From Vogesella urethralis (GTDB taxonomy: Bacteria > Pseudomonadota > Gammaproteobacteria > Burkholderiales > Chromobacteriaceae), in contig NZ_VMDW02000135.1 of the NCBI RefSeq assembly GCF_007644045.2, positions 83,224 through 147,223 of the forward strand: 64,000 nucleotides of DNA, read 5' to 3'. Below, one piece after another: positions 1 to 11,802 of this stretch. Made by a program: the position numbers and the translations under genes. Within the stretch, counting starts at the first letter, position 1, and every line of letters starts with the position of its first letter. The notes below the pieces were generated by a model. That model was given only the letters and a program-made list of their open reading frames with translations. It did not search any database and had not been told where the DNA came from.

Positions 1-994
1 TAATGGAGCCACCCCCCGCCTCGCCGTTACCGGCGCGCTCGATCAGCTGTGGCAGTTTGGCAAACACCGACGGCGGGTAACCCTTGCTGACCGGCGGTTC
101 GCCGATGGCCAGCGCAATCTCGCGCTGCGCCATCGCATAACGCGTCACCGAATCCATCAGCAATAGTACGTCCAGGCCCTGGGCGCGGAAGTATTCGGCC
201 AGCGCGGTGGCGTAGGCTGCGCCGTGCAGGCGCATCAGCGGCGGCATGTCCGCCGGGGCGGCCACCACCACCGAACGCGCCAGGCCTTCTTCGCCCAGGA
301 TGTGCTCGATGAAGTCCTTCACCTCACGCCCCCGCTCGCCGATCAAACCCACCACCACCACGTCGGCTCGGGTAAAGCGCGCCATCATGCCCAGCAGCAC
401 CGATTTGCCGACACCAGAGCCGGCAAACAGGCCCAGACGTTGGCCGCGGCCAACCGTCAACAGACCGTTGATGGCCTTGACGCCCACGTCCAGCACATGG
501 CGCACCGGGGTACGCTGCAGCGGGTTCAATGGCTGACTGTACAGCGGGTAGTACGCCTCGGGAAACACGCCACCCTTGCCGTCCAGCGGCCGGCCCAGCG
601 AATCCAGCACCCGGCCCAGCAGGCTCAGCCCTACCGGCACTTGCCGCCCCAGCGGGCCGTTGACCTCGGCCTTGACCTGCTGCTGACCATAAGCCGGCGG
701 CTGCACCCAGCGTGCCGGCCGTACCGGGGTACCAGGCAGCAAACCCTGGATATTGCTAACCGGCATCAGGAACAGCTTGTCGCCGGCAAAGCCCACCACT
801 TCGGCCTCCACCACGTGCTCGGGCGTTACCTGCACCTCGCAGGCACTGCCTACCGGCAGGCGCAAACCCACCGCCTCCATCACCAGGCCGGTCACACGCG
901 TCAGCTGGCCTTCCGGCAACCATGCCGGCGTCTGCTGCAACGTCTGTCGGCACGACTGCAGGTAGTCGCGCTGCGCTTGCAGCAGGTCAATCAT
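1..994 (-). CDS. fliI: Flagellar export ATPase FliI (3' end outside window)
   Basis: This is the cytoplasmic ATPase of the flagellar type III export apparatus, related to the F1 beta subunit. It works with FliH and FliJ at the export gate. About 331 residues are present. A Walker A motif (GSGVGKS) lies near residues 192-198 and a Walker B-like stretch (LLLMDSVTR) near 277-285. The family is about 440-470 residues long, so the C-terminal quarter lies beyond base 1. The ATG at 992-994 overlaps the fliH stop by 8 bases, which indicates translational coupling in the fliE-F-G-H-I operon. The identification is secure from motifs and context. Confidence 0.95.
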   Translation of the reverse strand, partial: MIDLLQAQRDYLQSCRQTLQQTPAWLPEGQLTRVTGLVMEAVGLRLPVGSACEVQVTPEHVVEAEVVGFAGDKLFLMPVSNIQGLLPGTPVRPARWVQPPAYGQQQVKAEVNGPLGRQVPVGLSLLGRVLDSLGRPLDGKGGVFPEAYYPLYSQPLNPLQRTPVRHVLDVGVKAINGLLTVGRGQRLGLFAGSGVGKSVLLGMMARFTRADVVVVGLIGERGREVKDFIEHILGEEGLARSVVVAAPADMPPLMRLHGAAYATALAEYFRAQGLDVLLLMDSVTRYAMAQREIALAIGEPPVSKGYPPSVFAKLPQLIERAGNGEAGGGSI

Positions 995-1772
995 GGTCGG
1001 GCACTCCCAGCGCCTGTCGCAATGCGGCCAACCTTGGCGGCAGTGTCAGGTCCAGCCGCACGGTACCGGTATCGATGATGCAGCCACCACGGGCAATGAC
1101 CTCGTCCGGCAGCCATTGCCAGCTGGTGGCCGGATGGCGCTCTTGGGCAAAAGCCTGGATCACGGCCAGGTCTTCCGGATTGGCGCGTACCCGCGCCTGG
1201 GTCAGCCCGTGGCCGATGTCATCCAGCGCCGCCTGCAGCACCGGCAGCACCGCCTTGTCGTCCAGCGCGATACGTGCGGCCACAATCTGTTCGGCAAAAC
1301 CGACCGCCAATTGCAGCACCTCGGCCGACAGGCCTGCCCCCAGCTGTTGCAGCTGGTCTTGCATGGCTTGCTGCAGCTGCGCCAACGGTGCCCAGTATTG
1401 CTCGAAGTTGGCCGCAGCGTCGGCTAGCGCCTGCTGCGCGCCTTCTGCCTGCCCCTGGGCAAAACCCTCCTGCTTGCCGGCCTCAAAGCCGGTCTGCCAG
1501 GCATCCTGGTGGATGGCTTCCAGCTCGGCCGCAGTCGGATACGCCGGCGGCGGCAGGACCGGCTCTTCCGGCACCAGCTCGGCGGCCGGCTCCAGCGGCT
1601 CGGCCGCTACTGGCGGCTGCAAAGCAGAAAGCCCCTCGACGGGGGCTTCGCTAGGGTTGGCCGCGGCGGGTGCCGGCTCCGGGCTAGGCGCCGGCGCCGC
1701 CCCGATTTCACCGAACCGCCACGACTGCCACTGCCCGAGCGCTTCTGCCGGGATGATGTTGTTACTCGACAA
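987..1772 (-). CDS. fliH: Flagellar assembly protein FliH
   Basis: FliH is the peripheral-stator-like regulator that binds and restrains the FliI ATPase in flagellar export. The N-terminus is rich in Pro and Ala. The middle holds a Glu/Gln/Ala-rich stretch with repeated GxxxG-like spacing ([18 protein letters not shown]), typical of FliH. I prefer the TTG at 1770-1772: GGAG lies about 9 bases upstream and the product would begin (L)[12 protein letters not shown], which fits the family. An in-frame TTG at 1797-1799 would add nine residues and give a longer overlap with fliG. It sits between fliG and fliI with overlaps on both sides. Confidence 0.88.
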   Translation of the reverse strand: MSSNNIIPAEALGQWQSWRFGEIGAAPAPSPEPAPAAANPSEAPVEGLSALQPPVAAEPLEPAAELVPEEPVLPPPAYPTAAELEAIHQDAWQTGFEAGKQEGFAQGQAEGAQQALADAAANFEQYWAPLAQLQQAMQDQLQQLGAGLSAEVLQLAVGFAEQIVAARIALDDKAVLPVLQAALDDIGHGLTQARVRANPEDLAVIQAFAQERHPATSWQWLPDEVIARGGCIIDTGTVRLDLTLPPRLAALRQALGVPDHD

Positions 1773-2760
1773 GGCCTTCGTCTCCACCCTTGCTTGCAAT
1801 CACGATCTGGCCTTCGTCGGCCAGCTTGCGCACGATCTTGAGGATTTCCTTCTGCTCGGCTTCCACTTCGGACAGCTTGACCGGGCCTTTGGATTCCAGG
1901 TCGTCGCGCAGCATTTCGGCAGCACGCGACGACATATTGCGGAAAATCTTGTCCTTGAGTTCCTGGCTGGTGCCCTTCAGTGCCACCACCAGCGAGTCGG
2001 ACTGCACTTCGCGCAGGATGGTCTGAATGGAGCGGTCGTCGATCTCGAGGATGTTGTCGAACACGAACATCTTGTCCTGGATGCGCTGCGCCAGCTCCGG
2101 GTCGTATTCGCGGATATAGGACAGCGCCGAGGCTTCGACATTGGAACCCAGAAAGTTGAGGATTTCGGCGGTCATGCCCACGCCACCGGCAGCGCTCTTC
2201 TTGACGCGGTCGGAACCGGACAGCAGCTGGGTCAGCACGTCGTTCAGTTCGCGCAGCGCCTGCGGCTGTACGCCTTCCAGCGTGGCGGTACGGATCAGCA
2301 CCTCGTTACGCATGCGCTCGGGGAAGTAGGACAGGATGGCACTGGACAGGTCGGGATCGAGGTGCACCATGATGGTGGCGATAATCTGCGGGTGCTCGTT
2401 GCGGATCAGGTCTGCCGCCGACGACGGGTCCATCCACTTCAGGCTCTCGATACCGCTGTGGTCGTTGCCCTGCAGGATCTTGTCCAGCAGGTTGGCCGCC
2501 TTGTCCGGGCCCAGCGCTTCCACCAGCACGTTGCGCAGGTATTCGTCGGTAGCGCCAAAGTTGGCACGCGCCGCGCACTCTTCGCGGAACTGGCCGACGA
2601 CTTTTTCCACTTCCTCGTGGCTGAGGTTGCTCAGGCCGGCCATGGCCAGGCTGAGCTTCTGCACCTCTTTTGGCCCGAGGTACTTGAACACCTCGATCGC
2701 CTCGGCCTGCCCCAGGCTGAACAGCAGCACCGAGCTGCGACGAATACCGGCATCACTCAT
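1762..2760 (-). CDS. fliG: Flagellar motor switch protein FliG
   Basis: FliG is the rotor protein that links the MS ring (FliF) to the C ring and carries the torque-generating C-terminal domain facing MotA. The 332-residue length is normal for the family. The middle domain contains the conserved EHPQ surface motif (NEHPQIIATI). The C-terminal domain holds the charged ridge (DDRSIQTILREV and following residues) that engages the stator. The start overlaps the fliF stop by 8 bases and the stop overlaps fliH, so the gene is embedded in the flagellar operon. Confidence 0.97.
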   Translation of the reverse strand: MSDAGIRRSSVLLFSLGQAEAIEVFKYLGPKEVQKLSLAMAGLSNLSHEEVEKVVGQFREECAARANFGATDEYLRNVLVEALGPDKAANLLDKILQGNDHSGIESLKWMDPSSAADLIRNEHPQIIATIMVHLDPDLSSAILSYFPERMRNEVLIRTATLEGVQPQALRELNDVLTQLLSGSDRVKKSAAGGVGMTAEILNFLGSNVEASALSYIREYDPELAQRIQDKMFVFDNILEIDDRSIQTILREVQSDSLVVALKGTSQELKDKIFRNMSSRAAEMLRDDLESKGPVKLSEVEAEQKEILKIVRKLADEGQIVIASKGGDEGLVE

Positions 2761-4504
2761 CTGACGTTATCCATTCCTTGATGATCTGGGCTGCCATGCG
2801 CGGGTCGGCTTTCACCAGATCGCGAGCGGCCTGCAGATGGGCTTCGTACTGACGACGCGCCTGTTCTTTCGGATCGCCGCTGTCACCCGCCCCACCGGCG
2901 CCAGCCTCACCACTGCCCGCAGCGCCTTCTTCACCCTCTTCACCCGCTACCGCCAGCAAGCGGCCGCCAGTGGCGAGTGTGGCACCTTCCTGCTCGCCCT
3001 CCGGCACCTCGGGTACGGGCGGCTTGGTGACATCGCGCATGATCGGGCGCACCACACCAAACAGCAGGTACAGTACGGCCAGCGTCAGCAAACCGTATTT
3101 GATCAGCTCGCCTGCATGCAGGCTCATGTAATCCAGAATGCGGTCTTTGGCACTGGATACCGGCACCGTGTCGGCAAAGCTGGCATTGACCACATTGACC
3201 GAGTCGCCTCGCTCTTTATTGTAGCCGATGGCTTCCTGTACCAGATTCTGGATTTGCGTGGACTCTTTTTCCGTCAGCGGCGTCGGTTTCACCTCGCCGT
3301 TGGCATCCGGAATCATCTTGTAATTGACCACCACCGCAGCCGTCAGGCGCTTGATATTGCCCTTGGGCATCTTGGTATGCTGGATGGTCTTGTCCACCTC
3401 GTAATTGGTGGTGATCTCACGGTTGATCGTGCCCGAGGCGGTACCCATCGGCAAACCGGACAAAGTTGCCGTACCCGGCGCAGCACCCGGCGGCAAGGTC
3501 AGCGGGGCCGATGCCGCCGATGGCGGCTGGTTGGTGAGTGCGCCAGGCACGCCAGACGGCAGGCTGGCATCCCGCCCCAACGATTCGACAATCTGCTGAC
3601 TGCGGGTGGCAGACGGGTTAGGTGTGGAGTTAGGGCGGTAGGTTTCCGACGTCTGCTCCACCTCAGCAAAATCGACGTTGGCCGTCACCTGGGCTCGGGC
3701 GTTCCCCTTGCCGAAAATGGGCTCGAGGATGGCCTCGACACGCTTGGCGTAATCGGCCTCAATCTGACGCACGTAATCCAGCTGGCGCCGGTCGAGACCA
3801 GACGCATTGTTGAGGTCTGGCAAGCTGGACAGCAAGTTGCCATCCTGATCGACGATGGAGACATTACGCACCGGCAGGTTGGGTACCGAACTGGAAACCA
3901 GGTGCAGGATACCGGCAATCTGTCCGGCATCCAGAATCCGGCCACCGCGCATCGTCAGCATTACCGATGCAGTAGGCAGTTGCTGCTCGCGTACGAACAC
4001 ACTCTGCTTGGGCATGGCCAAGTGCACGCGGGCGGAATCCACCACCCCCACCGATTCGATGGTACGCGCCAGCTCACCTTCAATAGAGCGCTGGTAATTG
4101 ACCTGCTCGGCAAACTGGCTGATGCCGAATTTCTGCTTGTCCATCAGCTCGAAACCGACACCACCGGCCTTGGGCAAGCCTTGGCTGGCCAGTTTCAGGC
4201 GCACGTCGTATACCTTGTCACTGGGCACCGAGATCACGCCACCGTCGCCAATCTGGTAAGGCACGTTCATCTGCTGCAGCGCAGCCGTGATCTGGCCACC
4301 GTCACGATCAGCCAGGCCGGTAAACAGTACTTTGAAGGCAGGTTCGCGGTTGAATGCGAAAAGGGCAATGGCAATAGACAACACCGCAGCAACTGCGGTG
4401 AAGAAGATGATTTTCTTGTTATTGGGAAGGGCCTTGAAGCGCTCCAGCGCTTCGTTCAGGCGCACCCTCCAGGCAGGCGTAGCGTTGTCTACCAGATCAG
4501 CCAT
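2753..4504 (-). CDS. fliF: Flagellar MS-ring protein FliF
   Basis: FliF builds the inner-membrane MS ring, the foundation of the flagellar basal body. The 583-residue product has an N-terminal transmembrane segment (about residues 33-50) and a large periplasmic region with ring-building motifs. A low-complexity Pro/Ala/Ser linker spans roughly residues 300-350. A second transmembrane segment (GLLTLAVLYLLFGVV) lies near residue 470, followed by a Gly/Ala/Glu-rich cytoplasmic tail that contacts FliG. It lies directly upstream of fliG and overlaps it. Confidence 0.97.
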   Translation of the reverse strand: MADLVDNATPAWRVRLNEALERFKALPNNKKIIFFTAVAAVLSIAIALFAFNREPAFKVLFTGLADRDGGQITAALQQMNVPYQIGDGGVISVPSDKVYDVRLKLASQGLPKAGGVGFELMDKQKFGISQFAEQVNYQRSIEGELARTIESVGVVDSARVHLAMPKQSVFVREQQLPTASVMLTMRGGRILDAGQIAGILHLVSSSVPNLPVRNVSIVDQDGNLLSSLPDLNNASGLDRRQLDYVRQIEADYAKRVEAILEPIFGKGNARAQVTANVDFAEVEQTSETYRPNSTPNPSATRSQQIVESLGRDASLPSGVPGALTNQPPSAASAPLTLPPGAAPGTATLSGLPMGTASGTINREITTNYEVDKTIQHTKMPKGNIKRLTAAVVVNYKMIPDANGEVKPTPLTEKESTQIQNLVQEAIGYNKERGDSVNVVNASFADTVPVSSAKDRILDYMSLHAGELIKYGLLTLAVLYLLFGVVRPIMRDVTKPPVPEVPEGEQEGATLATGGRLLAVAGEEGEEGAAGSGEAGAGGAGDSGDPKEQARRQYEAHLQAARDLVKADPRMAAQIIKEWITSDE

Positions 4505-4562
4505 ACAGTGGTTGTTTCGTTATTGATTCTTCCGCTGCCAGCCGATACTACCCAGCGCAGCG

Positions 4563-4883
4563 CTACACTTGCGTATTCATGATTTCCTGGTAAGCCGAAA
4601 CCAGCTTGTTCCTTGCCTGCACCATGGTCTGGAAACTCAGGCTGGCCTTCTGCATGGTTACCATCACATCCTGGATGTTGACCCCCTCTTCACCCAGTTC
4701 GAAGCGCTTTTGCAACTCCTGCGACGTCTGCTGCACCTGGTTGACTTGTTCCAGCGTGGATTTCAGTACGTTGGAAAAATCAACCTCCGGGGTCTCTTCC
4801 GCTGCAGGTGCCTGCTTGCCGGCGGCCAGCGCAGACATGGCGCGCAGCTCGCCCAGCAACTGATTGATACCTTGCGTTGACAT
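4563..4883 (-). CDS. fliE: Flagellar hook-basal body protein FliE
   Basis: FliE is the small adaptor that joins the MS ring to the proximal rod. At 106 residues it has the usual length. The C-terminal half (VNIQDVMVTMQKASLSFQ followed by QARNKLVSAYQEIMNTQV) is the diagnostic conserved segment. A GAGG-type ribosome site precedes the ATG at 4881-4883. It is the first flagellar structural gene after the sigma-54 activator and probably heads the fliEFGHI transcript. I saw no convincing -24/-12 promoter in the 27-base gap upstream. Confidence 0.95.
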   Translation of the reverse strand: MSTQGINQLLGELRAMSALAAGKQAPAAEETPEVDFSNVLKSTLEQVNQVQQTSQELQKRFELGEEGVNIQDVMVTMQKASLSFQTMVQARNKLVSAYQEIMNTQV

Positions 4884-4910
4884 GTTGACCTCGTCCGTAA
4901 CACGGGGCGA

Positions 4911-6248
<1,338 letters not shown>

Positions 6249-6273
6249 GCTTGCTTCTTCTGTTTCACACTAG

Positions 6274-6296
6274 CGCTGCGGCAGCCTGCCGCAGCG
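6274..6296. repeat. Perfect inverted repeat between cheB-like gene and fleR-like gene
   Basis: A 10-base stem (CGCTGCGGCA / TGCCGCAGCG) with a 3-base loop lies in the 70-base gap. There is no T-run on either strand, so it is more likely a processing or attenuation hairpin or a protein site than a classic terminator. Confidence 0.6.
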
Positions 6297-6318
6297 GAAT
6301 ATCGTCTTCCGGCTGCCA

Positions 6319-7011
6319 CTAGTCGGCATGAACCCGGCCGGCGCACAACGCAACCAGCCGCGGCGCAATGGCGGCCAACGGCAGTACTTCATGCACGCCA
6401 CCGCAGGCGATGGCCTCCTTGGGCATGCCGAACACCACACAGGACGCTTCGTCCTGGGCGATATTATGGGCGCCCGCTTCTTTCAGTTCAGCCATGCCGG
6501 CGGCACCGTCCCGCCCCATACCGGTAAGGATGACGCCGATGCAGTTTTTGCCGATGACGTTGGCCGCAGAGCGGAACAAGACGTCCACCGATGGCTTGTG
6601 GCGGTTCACCGGCACCCCGGCATGCAGGCTGGTGGCGTAACCGATGGTACTGGCAGGCTTCACCAGCAGGTGCGAATGACCGGGGGCAATGTACACATGG
6701 CCGGGCTGCAGGCGCTCGCCATCCACCGCCTCTTTCACGGTCAGCTTGCACAGCGCGTCCAGGCGTACGGCAAACGACTTGGTAAACATTTCCGGCATGT
6801 GCTGGGTAATGACGATAGGCGGCATGTTTTCCGGCAAGGCCGTCAGCAGCACACGCAGCGCTTCGGTACCGCCGGTAGACGAACCGATAACGATCACGGT
6901 TTGCCGCCCCAGCGACAGCTTGCCCGGCTGCCGCGGCAGAATCATGTCAGCACTGTGGCTGGGTGCCACCTCTATCGGCTTGGTCGGGCCAGCTTTCTTG
7001 TCGAGTGCCAT
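6319..7011 (-). CDS. Stand-alone CheB-type methylesterase domain protein
   Basis: The 230 residues correspond to the catalytic half of the chemoreceptor glutamate methylesterase CheB. The expected triad is visible: S45 in GSSTGG, H71 in QHMP and D168 in GMGRDG. The N-terminal 30 residues resemble a CheB interdomain linker ([12 protein letters not shown]), but the receiver domain of a normal CheB (about 350 residues) is absent and no receiver lies upstream. The enzyme could therefore be constitutively active or controlled through another partner. It lies beside the flagellar regulator, which supports a role in taxis or receptor adaptation. Confidence 0.85.
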   Translation of the reverse strand: MALDKKAGPTKPIEVAPSHSADMILPRQPGKLSLGRQTVIVIGSSTGGTEALRVLLTALPENMPPIVITQHMPEMFTKSFAVRLDALCKLTVKEAVDGERLQPGHVYIAPGHSHLLVKPASTIGYATSLHAGVPVNRHKPSVDVLFRSAANVIGKNCIGVILTGMGRDGAAGMAELKEAGAHNIAQDEASCVVFGMPKEAIACGGVHEVLPLAAIAPRLVALCAGRVHAD

Positions 7012-7030
7012 AGTTTCCCTTGTTTAACGT

Positions 7031-7501
7031 TCAGTCCAGACCGGCTTGTTGCCGCCATTGGCGACACCAGGCATCACAGGCCTGCTCCACCAGGTCCAGC
7101 ACGCGCTCGAAGCCGTCGGCGCCACCGTAGTACGGGTCGGGCACTTCGGCCTCTGTTCCCAATATCGACAACAACAACTGCGGTGTCACGCCTTTTTGCG
7201 ATATCCGTCGCAACGCTGCCAGATTGGCTTTGTCCGCGGCCAGGATCAGATCAAAGCGGTCAAAGTCAGCGGCCTCCACTTGCCGGGCGCGCTGTGCGCT
7301 CAGATCGTAGCCGCGGCGTCGTGCCGCCTGTACCGTGCGCGGGTCGGGCGCTTCGCCTACGTGATAGGCATGCGTGCCGGCGGAGTCTACTGCAACCAGG
7401 CCGTCCAGACCATGCCTGGACAATCCCGCCCGCATCACGCCCTCGGCGGTGGGCGAGCGGCAGATATTGCCCATGCACACCATCAGTACTTTTTTCTGCA
7501 T
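7031..7501 (-). CDS. Low-molecular-weight protein-tyrosine phosphatase
   Basis: This is a cytoplasmic LMW-PTP family enzyme. The P-loop C-X5-R is at the extreme N-terminus (C9 to R15, CMGNICRS) and the general-acid Asp is in the DPYYGG loop (D122). The 156-residue length is typical. It follows uvrB closely, with a 24-base gap holding a copy of the repeated GCGGCCAACCTT word and a weak AAGG ribosome site. No exopolysaccharide kinase or export genes are adjacent, so a Wzb-like role is not indicated. Confidence 0.93.
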   Translation of the reverse strand: MQKKVLMVCMGNICRSPTAEGVMRAGLSRHGLDGLVAVDSAGTHAYHVGEAPDPRTVQAARRRGYDLSAQRARQVEAADFDRFDLILAADKANLAALRRISQKGVTPQLLLSILGTEAEVPDPYYGGADGFERVLDLVEQACDAWCRQWRQQAGLD

Positions 7502-7515
7502 GACATGGTTTCCTT

Positions 7516-7525
7516 GCGGCCAACC

Positions 7526-7527
<2 letters not shown>
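7516..7527 (-). repeat. Copy of the recurrent 12-mer AAGGTTGGCCGC
   Basis: An exact copy in the minus-strand reading overlaps the uvrB TAA stop and runs into the leader of the phosphatase gene. It belongs to the 14-copy family described in the findings. Confidence 0.9.
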
Positions 7528-9541
<2,014 letters not shown>

Positions 9542-9783
9542 GCAAGATCACTCTTTCGTCATAGAAATGGCGGCAATAGGCTGCCATTTTCATGTATTTT
9601 GGCTAAAACTAAAACCGGACAACTGCCTGGATTCAATTTAAAATAATAATGCTCGATAAACTCGAATAACGGGTGCACCCGGCAGGCCGTTGCCAAGGCA
9701 CGGCGCTGTGCGCGCATCACCTGAGTGTGATCTCCCCTGCCGCGTCGCACCGAAGCATCCACATTGCATCGGAGTCCTTTTAC

Positions 9784-10644
9784 ATGATGCTCAGAACCCT
9801 CGCCCTGGCAGCCTGCCTGCTGGCAGGCAGCATGGTGGCGCAAGCCGCCCAGCCTGTAAACCTGCAAACCCAGGCTTATGCCGCCAGCCCGCGCCTTAGC
9901 TCGCAAGCCGTACTGGTACTGGATAGCCAGACCGGCAAGCCAGTGTACGAAAAAAACGCCAGCCAGCAGCAACCGATTGCGTCCATCACCAAGCTGATGA
10001 CCGCAATGGTGGTGCTGGACGCCGGCCTGTCGCTGGATGAGCCGATCACCATCACCGACGACGAAGTCGACCGCCTGAAGAACACCAGCTCGCGACTGAG
10101 TGTCGGCTCCACGCTCACGCGCCGCGAGATGCTGCTGCTGGCGCTGATGTCGTCGGAGAACCGCGCTGCCGCGTCGCTGGCACGCACCTACCCGGGCGGC
10201 AAAGCGGCGTTCATTGCCAGAATGAACCAGAAAGCACGCAGCATCGGCATGCGCAATGCCGTGTTCCACGACGCCACCGGCCTGGACATGCGTAACAGCG
10301 CCACCGCCCTGGACCTGGGCCGCATGGTAAAAGCCGCTTACCAGTACCCGCTGATCCGCCAGTTTTCTACTACCCACGAGTACATGGCCCACCCCACGGC
10401 CACCCGCGTGCTGCATTACAAAAACAGCAACCCGCTGGTACGGGAAGGGGAATGGGATATCGGCCTGTCCAAGACCGGCTATATCGAGGAAGCCGGCCGC
10501 TGCCTGGTGATGCAAACCACCATGGGCAGCCAGCACCTGATCGTGGTATTGCTGGCGGCCAAGGGCTCGGCAGCGCGCGTGAACGACGCCAAGTCGATCA
10601 AGACCTGGCTGGAGGCGCATCCCAACACCTGGCTGTCGGGCTAG
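9784..10644 (+). CDS. pbpG: D-alanyl-D-alanine endopeptidase, PBP7 type
   Basis: This is a periplasmic S11-family serine peptidase that trims peptidoglycan cross-links. The start at 9784 follows GGAG at 9771-9774. The first 20 or so residues form a signal peptide (LAACLLAGSMVAQA). The three penicillin-binding motifs are present: SITK at 67-70, SEN at 124-126 and KTG at 230-232. At 286 residues it matches PbpG, not the larger carboxypeptidases PBP5/6. It is a single gene, divergent from uvrB and closed by a strong terminator. Confidence 0.92.
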   Translation: MMLRTLALAACLLAGSMVAQAAQPVNLQTQAYAASPRLSSQAVLVLDSQTGKPVYEKNASQQQPIASITKLMTAMVVLDAGLSLDEPITITDDEVDRLKNTSSRLSVGSTLTRREMLLLALMSSENRAAASLARTYPGGKAAFIARMNQKARSIGMRNAVFHDATGLDMRNSATALDLGRMVKAAYQYPLIRQFSTTHEYMAHPTATRVLHYKNSNPLVREGEWDIGLSKTGYIEEAGRCLVMQTTMGSQHLIVVLLAAKGSAARVNDAKSIKTWLEAHPNTWLSG

Positions 10645-10662
10645 CCCCGGCATCGCTACACA

Positions 10663-10702
10663 GCACAAGGCCCCGCGCAGTTGCGCGGGGCCTTGTGCTT
10701 TT
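10663..10702 (+). terminator. Rho-independent terminator after pbpG
   Basis: A long GC-rich inverted repeat (GCACAAGGCCCCGCGCA and its complement, 2-base loop, 10663-10698) is followed by TTTTG. Confidence 0.9.
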
Positions 10703-10710
10703 GCCTGAGA

Positions 10711-10740
10711 CCAACCTTTCACACGACGAAGGTTGGCCGC
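10711..10740. repeat. Inverted pair of the 12-mer word (hairpin)
   Basis: CCAACCTT at 10712-10719 faces AAGGTTGG at 10729-10736 across a short spacer. The right arm is part of a full AAGGTTGGCCGC copy (10729-10740). It sits between the pbpG terminator and the end of the iron-transporter ATPase gene, and it can form a hairpin on either strand. Confidence 0.8.
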
Positions 10741-10749
10741 CACGGCCTG

Positions 10750-11802
10750 TCAGGCTGGCTGACGCCGGAACGCGATCAGGTGATCAAGCTCCAGTCGGAT
10801 ACCGATGGCCTCGCCAATGGCGTGGTTGTGGTGGCTGGGCACCTGCGCCAGCACCTGCTGGCCGCTATCCAGCTGCAGCGTGTACAGGAACTCCGAGCCA
10901 CGGAACACCTTGCCCAGCACCCGCGCGGTAACCGGGCTGGCGTCGTCGTGCACCACGTCGTCCGGCCGCAGCAGCACGTCGACCTCGTCCCCTTCGGCAA
11001 ACTGGCGCGGCACCGCGCTGCAGTACTCGCCCAGCGCCAGCGTGACGCAACGCGGGCCGGTGACCTTGCCCGGCACAAACGCGCCCTGGCCGATGAAGTC
11101 GGCCACGTAACGGCTGGCCGGCTCGTGGTACAGCTCGTACGGTGGCGCCCACTGCTGCAGACGGCCTTCGTGCATCACCCCCACCTTATCGGCCATGGCA
11201 AACGCCTCGTTCTGGTCGTGCGTCACCAGAATGGCGGTGGTGCCTTGCGATTTGAGGATATCGCGCACCTCGCGCGACAGCCGCTCACGCAGATCCACGT
11301 CCAGGTTGGAGAACGGCTCGTCCAGCAGCAGCAGCTTGGGCTGCGGCGCCAAGGCTCGCGCCAGCGCCACGCGCTGCTGCTGGCCACCGGACAGCTCGTG
11401 CGGGAAAGCGCGCGCGTACGCGGCCAACCCTACTACCTCCAGCATGGCCAGCACGCGCTGCTCGCGCTCGGCACGCGGCAGCTTGCCCAGGCCAAAACCG
11501 ACGTTCTCGCCGACGGTCAGGTGCGGGAACAGCGCGTAGTCCTGGAACACCATGCCGATCTGGCGCTGGTGCGCCGGCACCTGCTGCTGCGGGCTGGCGA
11601 TGACGCGCCCGGCCAGGCGGATATCGCCGCCAGACAAGGGTTCGAAACCGGCAATACAGCGCAGCACCGTGGTCTTGCCGCAGCCGGAGCTACCCAGCAG
11701 GCAGGCGATTTCGCCCTGCTGCAAGGCAAAAGACATGTCGCTGACCACGGTCTTGCTGCCGTAGCGTTGCGACACCGAGACAAGTTCAAGCAAGGCACTC
11801 AT
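10750..11802 (-). CDS. fbpC: Fe(III) ABC transporter ATP-binding protein (FbpC-like)
   Basis: This is the ATPase that energises ferric iron import with FbpA and FbpB. The 350 residues include Walker A GSSGCGKT (37-44), signature LSGGQ (137-141), Walker B LLLLDEP and a C-terminal TOBE-like regulatory region. The start at 11802 (MSALLELVSV) shares one base with the permease stop (TGATG), indicating coupled translation. Substrate is assigned from the neighbouring YYY-containing binding protein. Confidence 0.88.
   Translation of the reverse strand: MSALLELVSVSQRYGSKTVVSDMSFALQQGEIACLLGSSGCGKTTVLRCIAGFEPLSGGDIRLAGRVIASPQQQVPAHQRQIGMVFQDYALFPHLTVGENVGFGLGKLPRAEREQRVLAMLEVVGLAAYARAFPHELSGGQQQRVALARALAPQPKLLLLDEPFSNLDVDLRERLSREVRDILKSQGTTAILVTHDQNEAFAMADKVGVMHEGRLQQWAPPYELYHEPASRYVADFIGQGAFVPGKVTGPRCVTLALGEYCSAVPRQFAEGDEVDVLLRPDDVVHDDASPVTARVLGKVFRGSEFLYTLQLDSGQQVLAQVPSHHNHAIGEAIGIRLELDHLIAFRRQPA

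Noticed and set aside
922..2781. Long open frame on the plus strand opposite fliH-fliG (619 codons)
   Set aside because: It is antisense to well-recognised flagellar genes, has no ribosome site or family motifs, and reflects the GC-rich third-codon pattern of the real genes.
9542..9783. LexA box for uvrB
   Set aside because: The divergent leader has an AAATGGC/GCCATTT dyad but no CTGT-N8-ACAG pattern, so SOS control is not supported.
10729..10740. The 12-mer copies as simple terminator debris
   Set aside because: Many copies lie within coding sequence or in leaders and lack T-runs, so terminators alone cannot explain the family.
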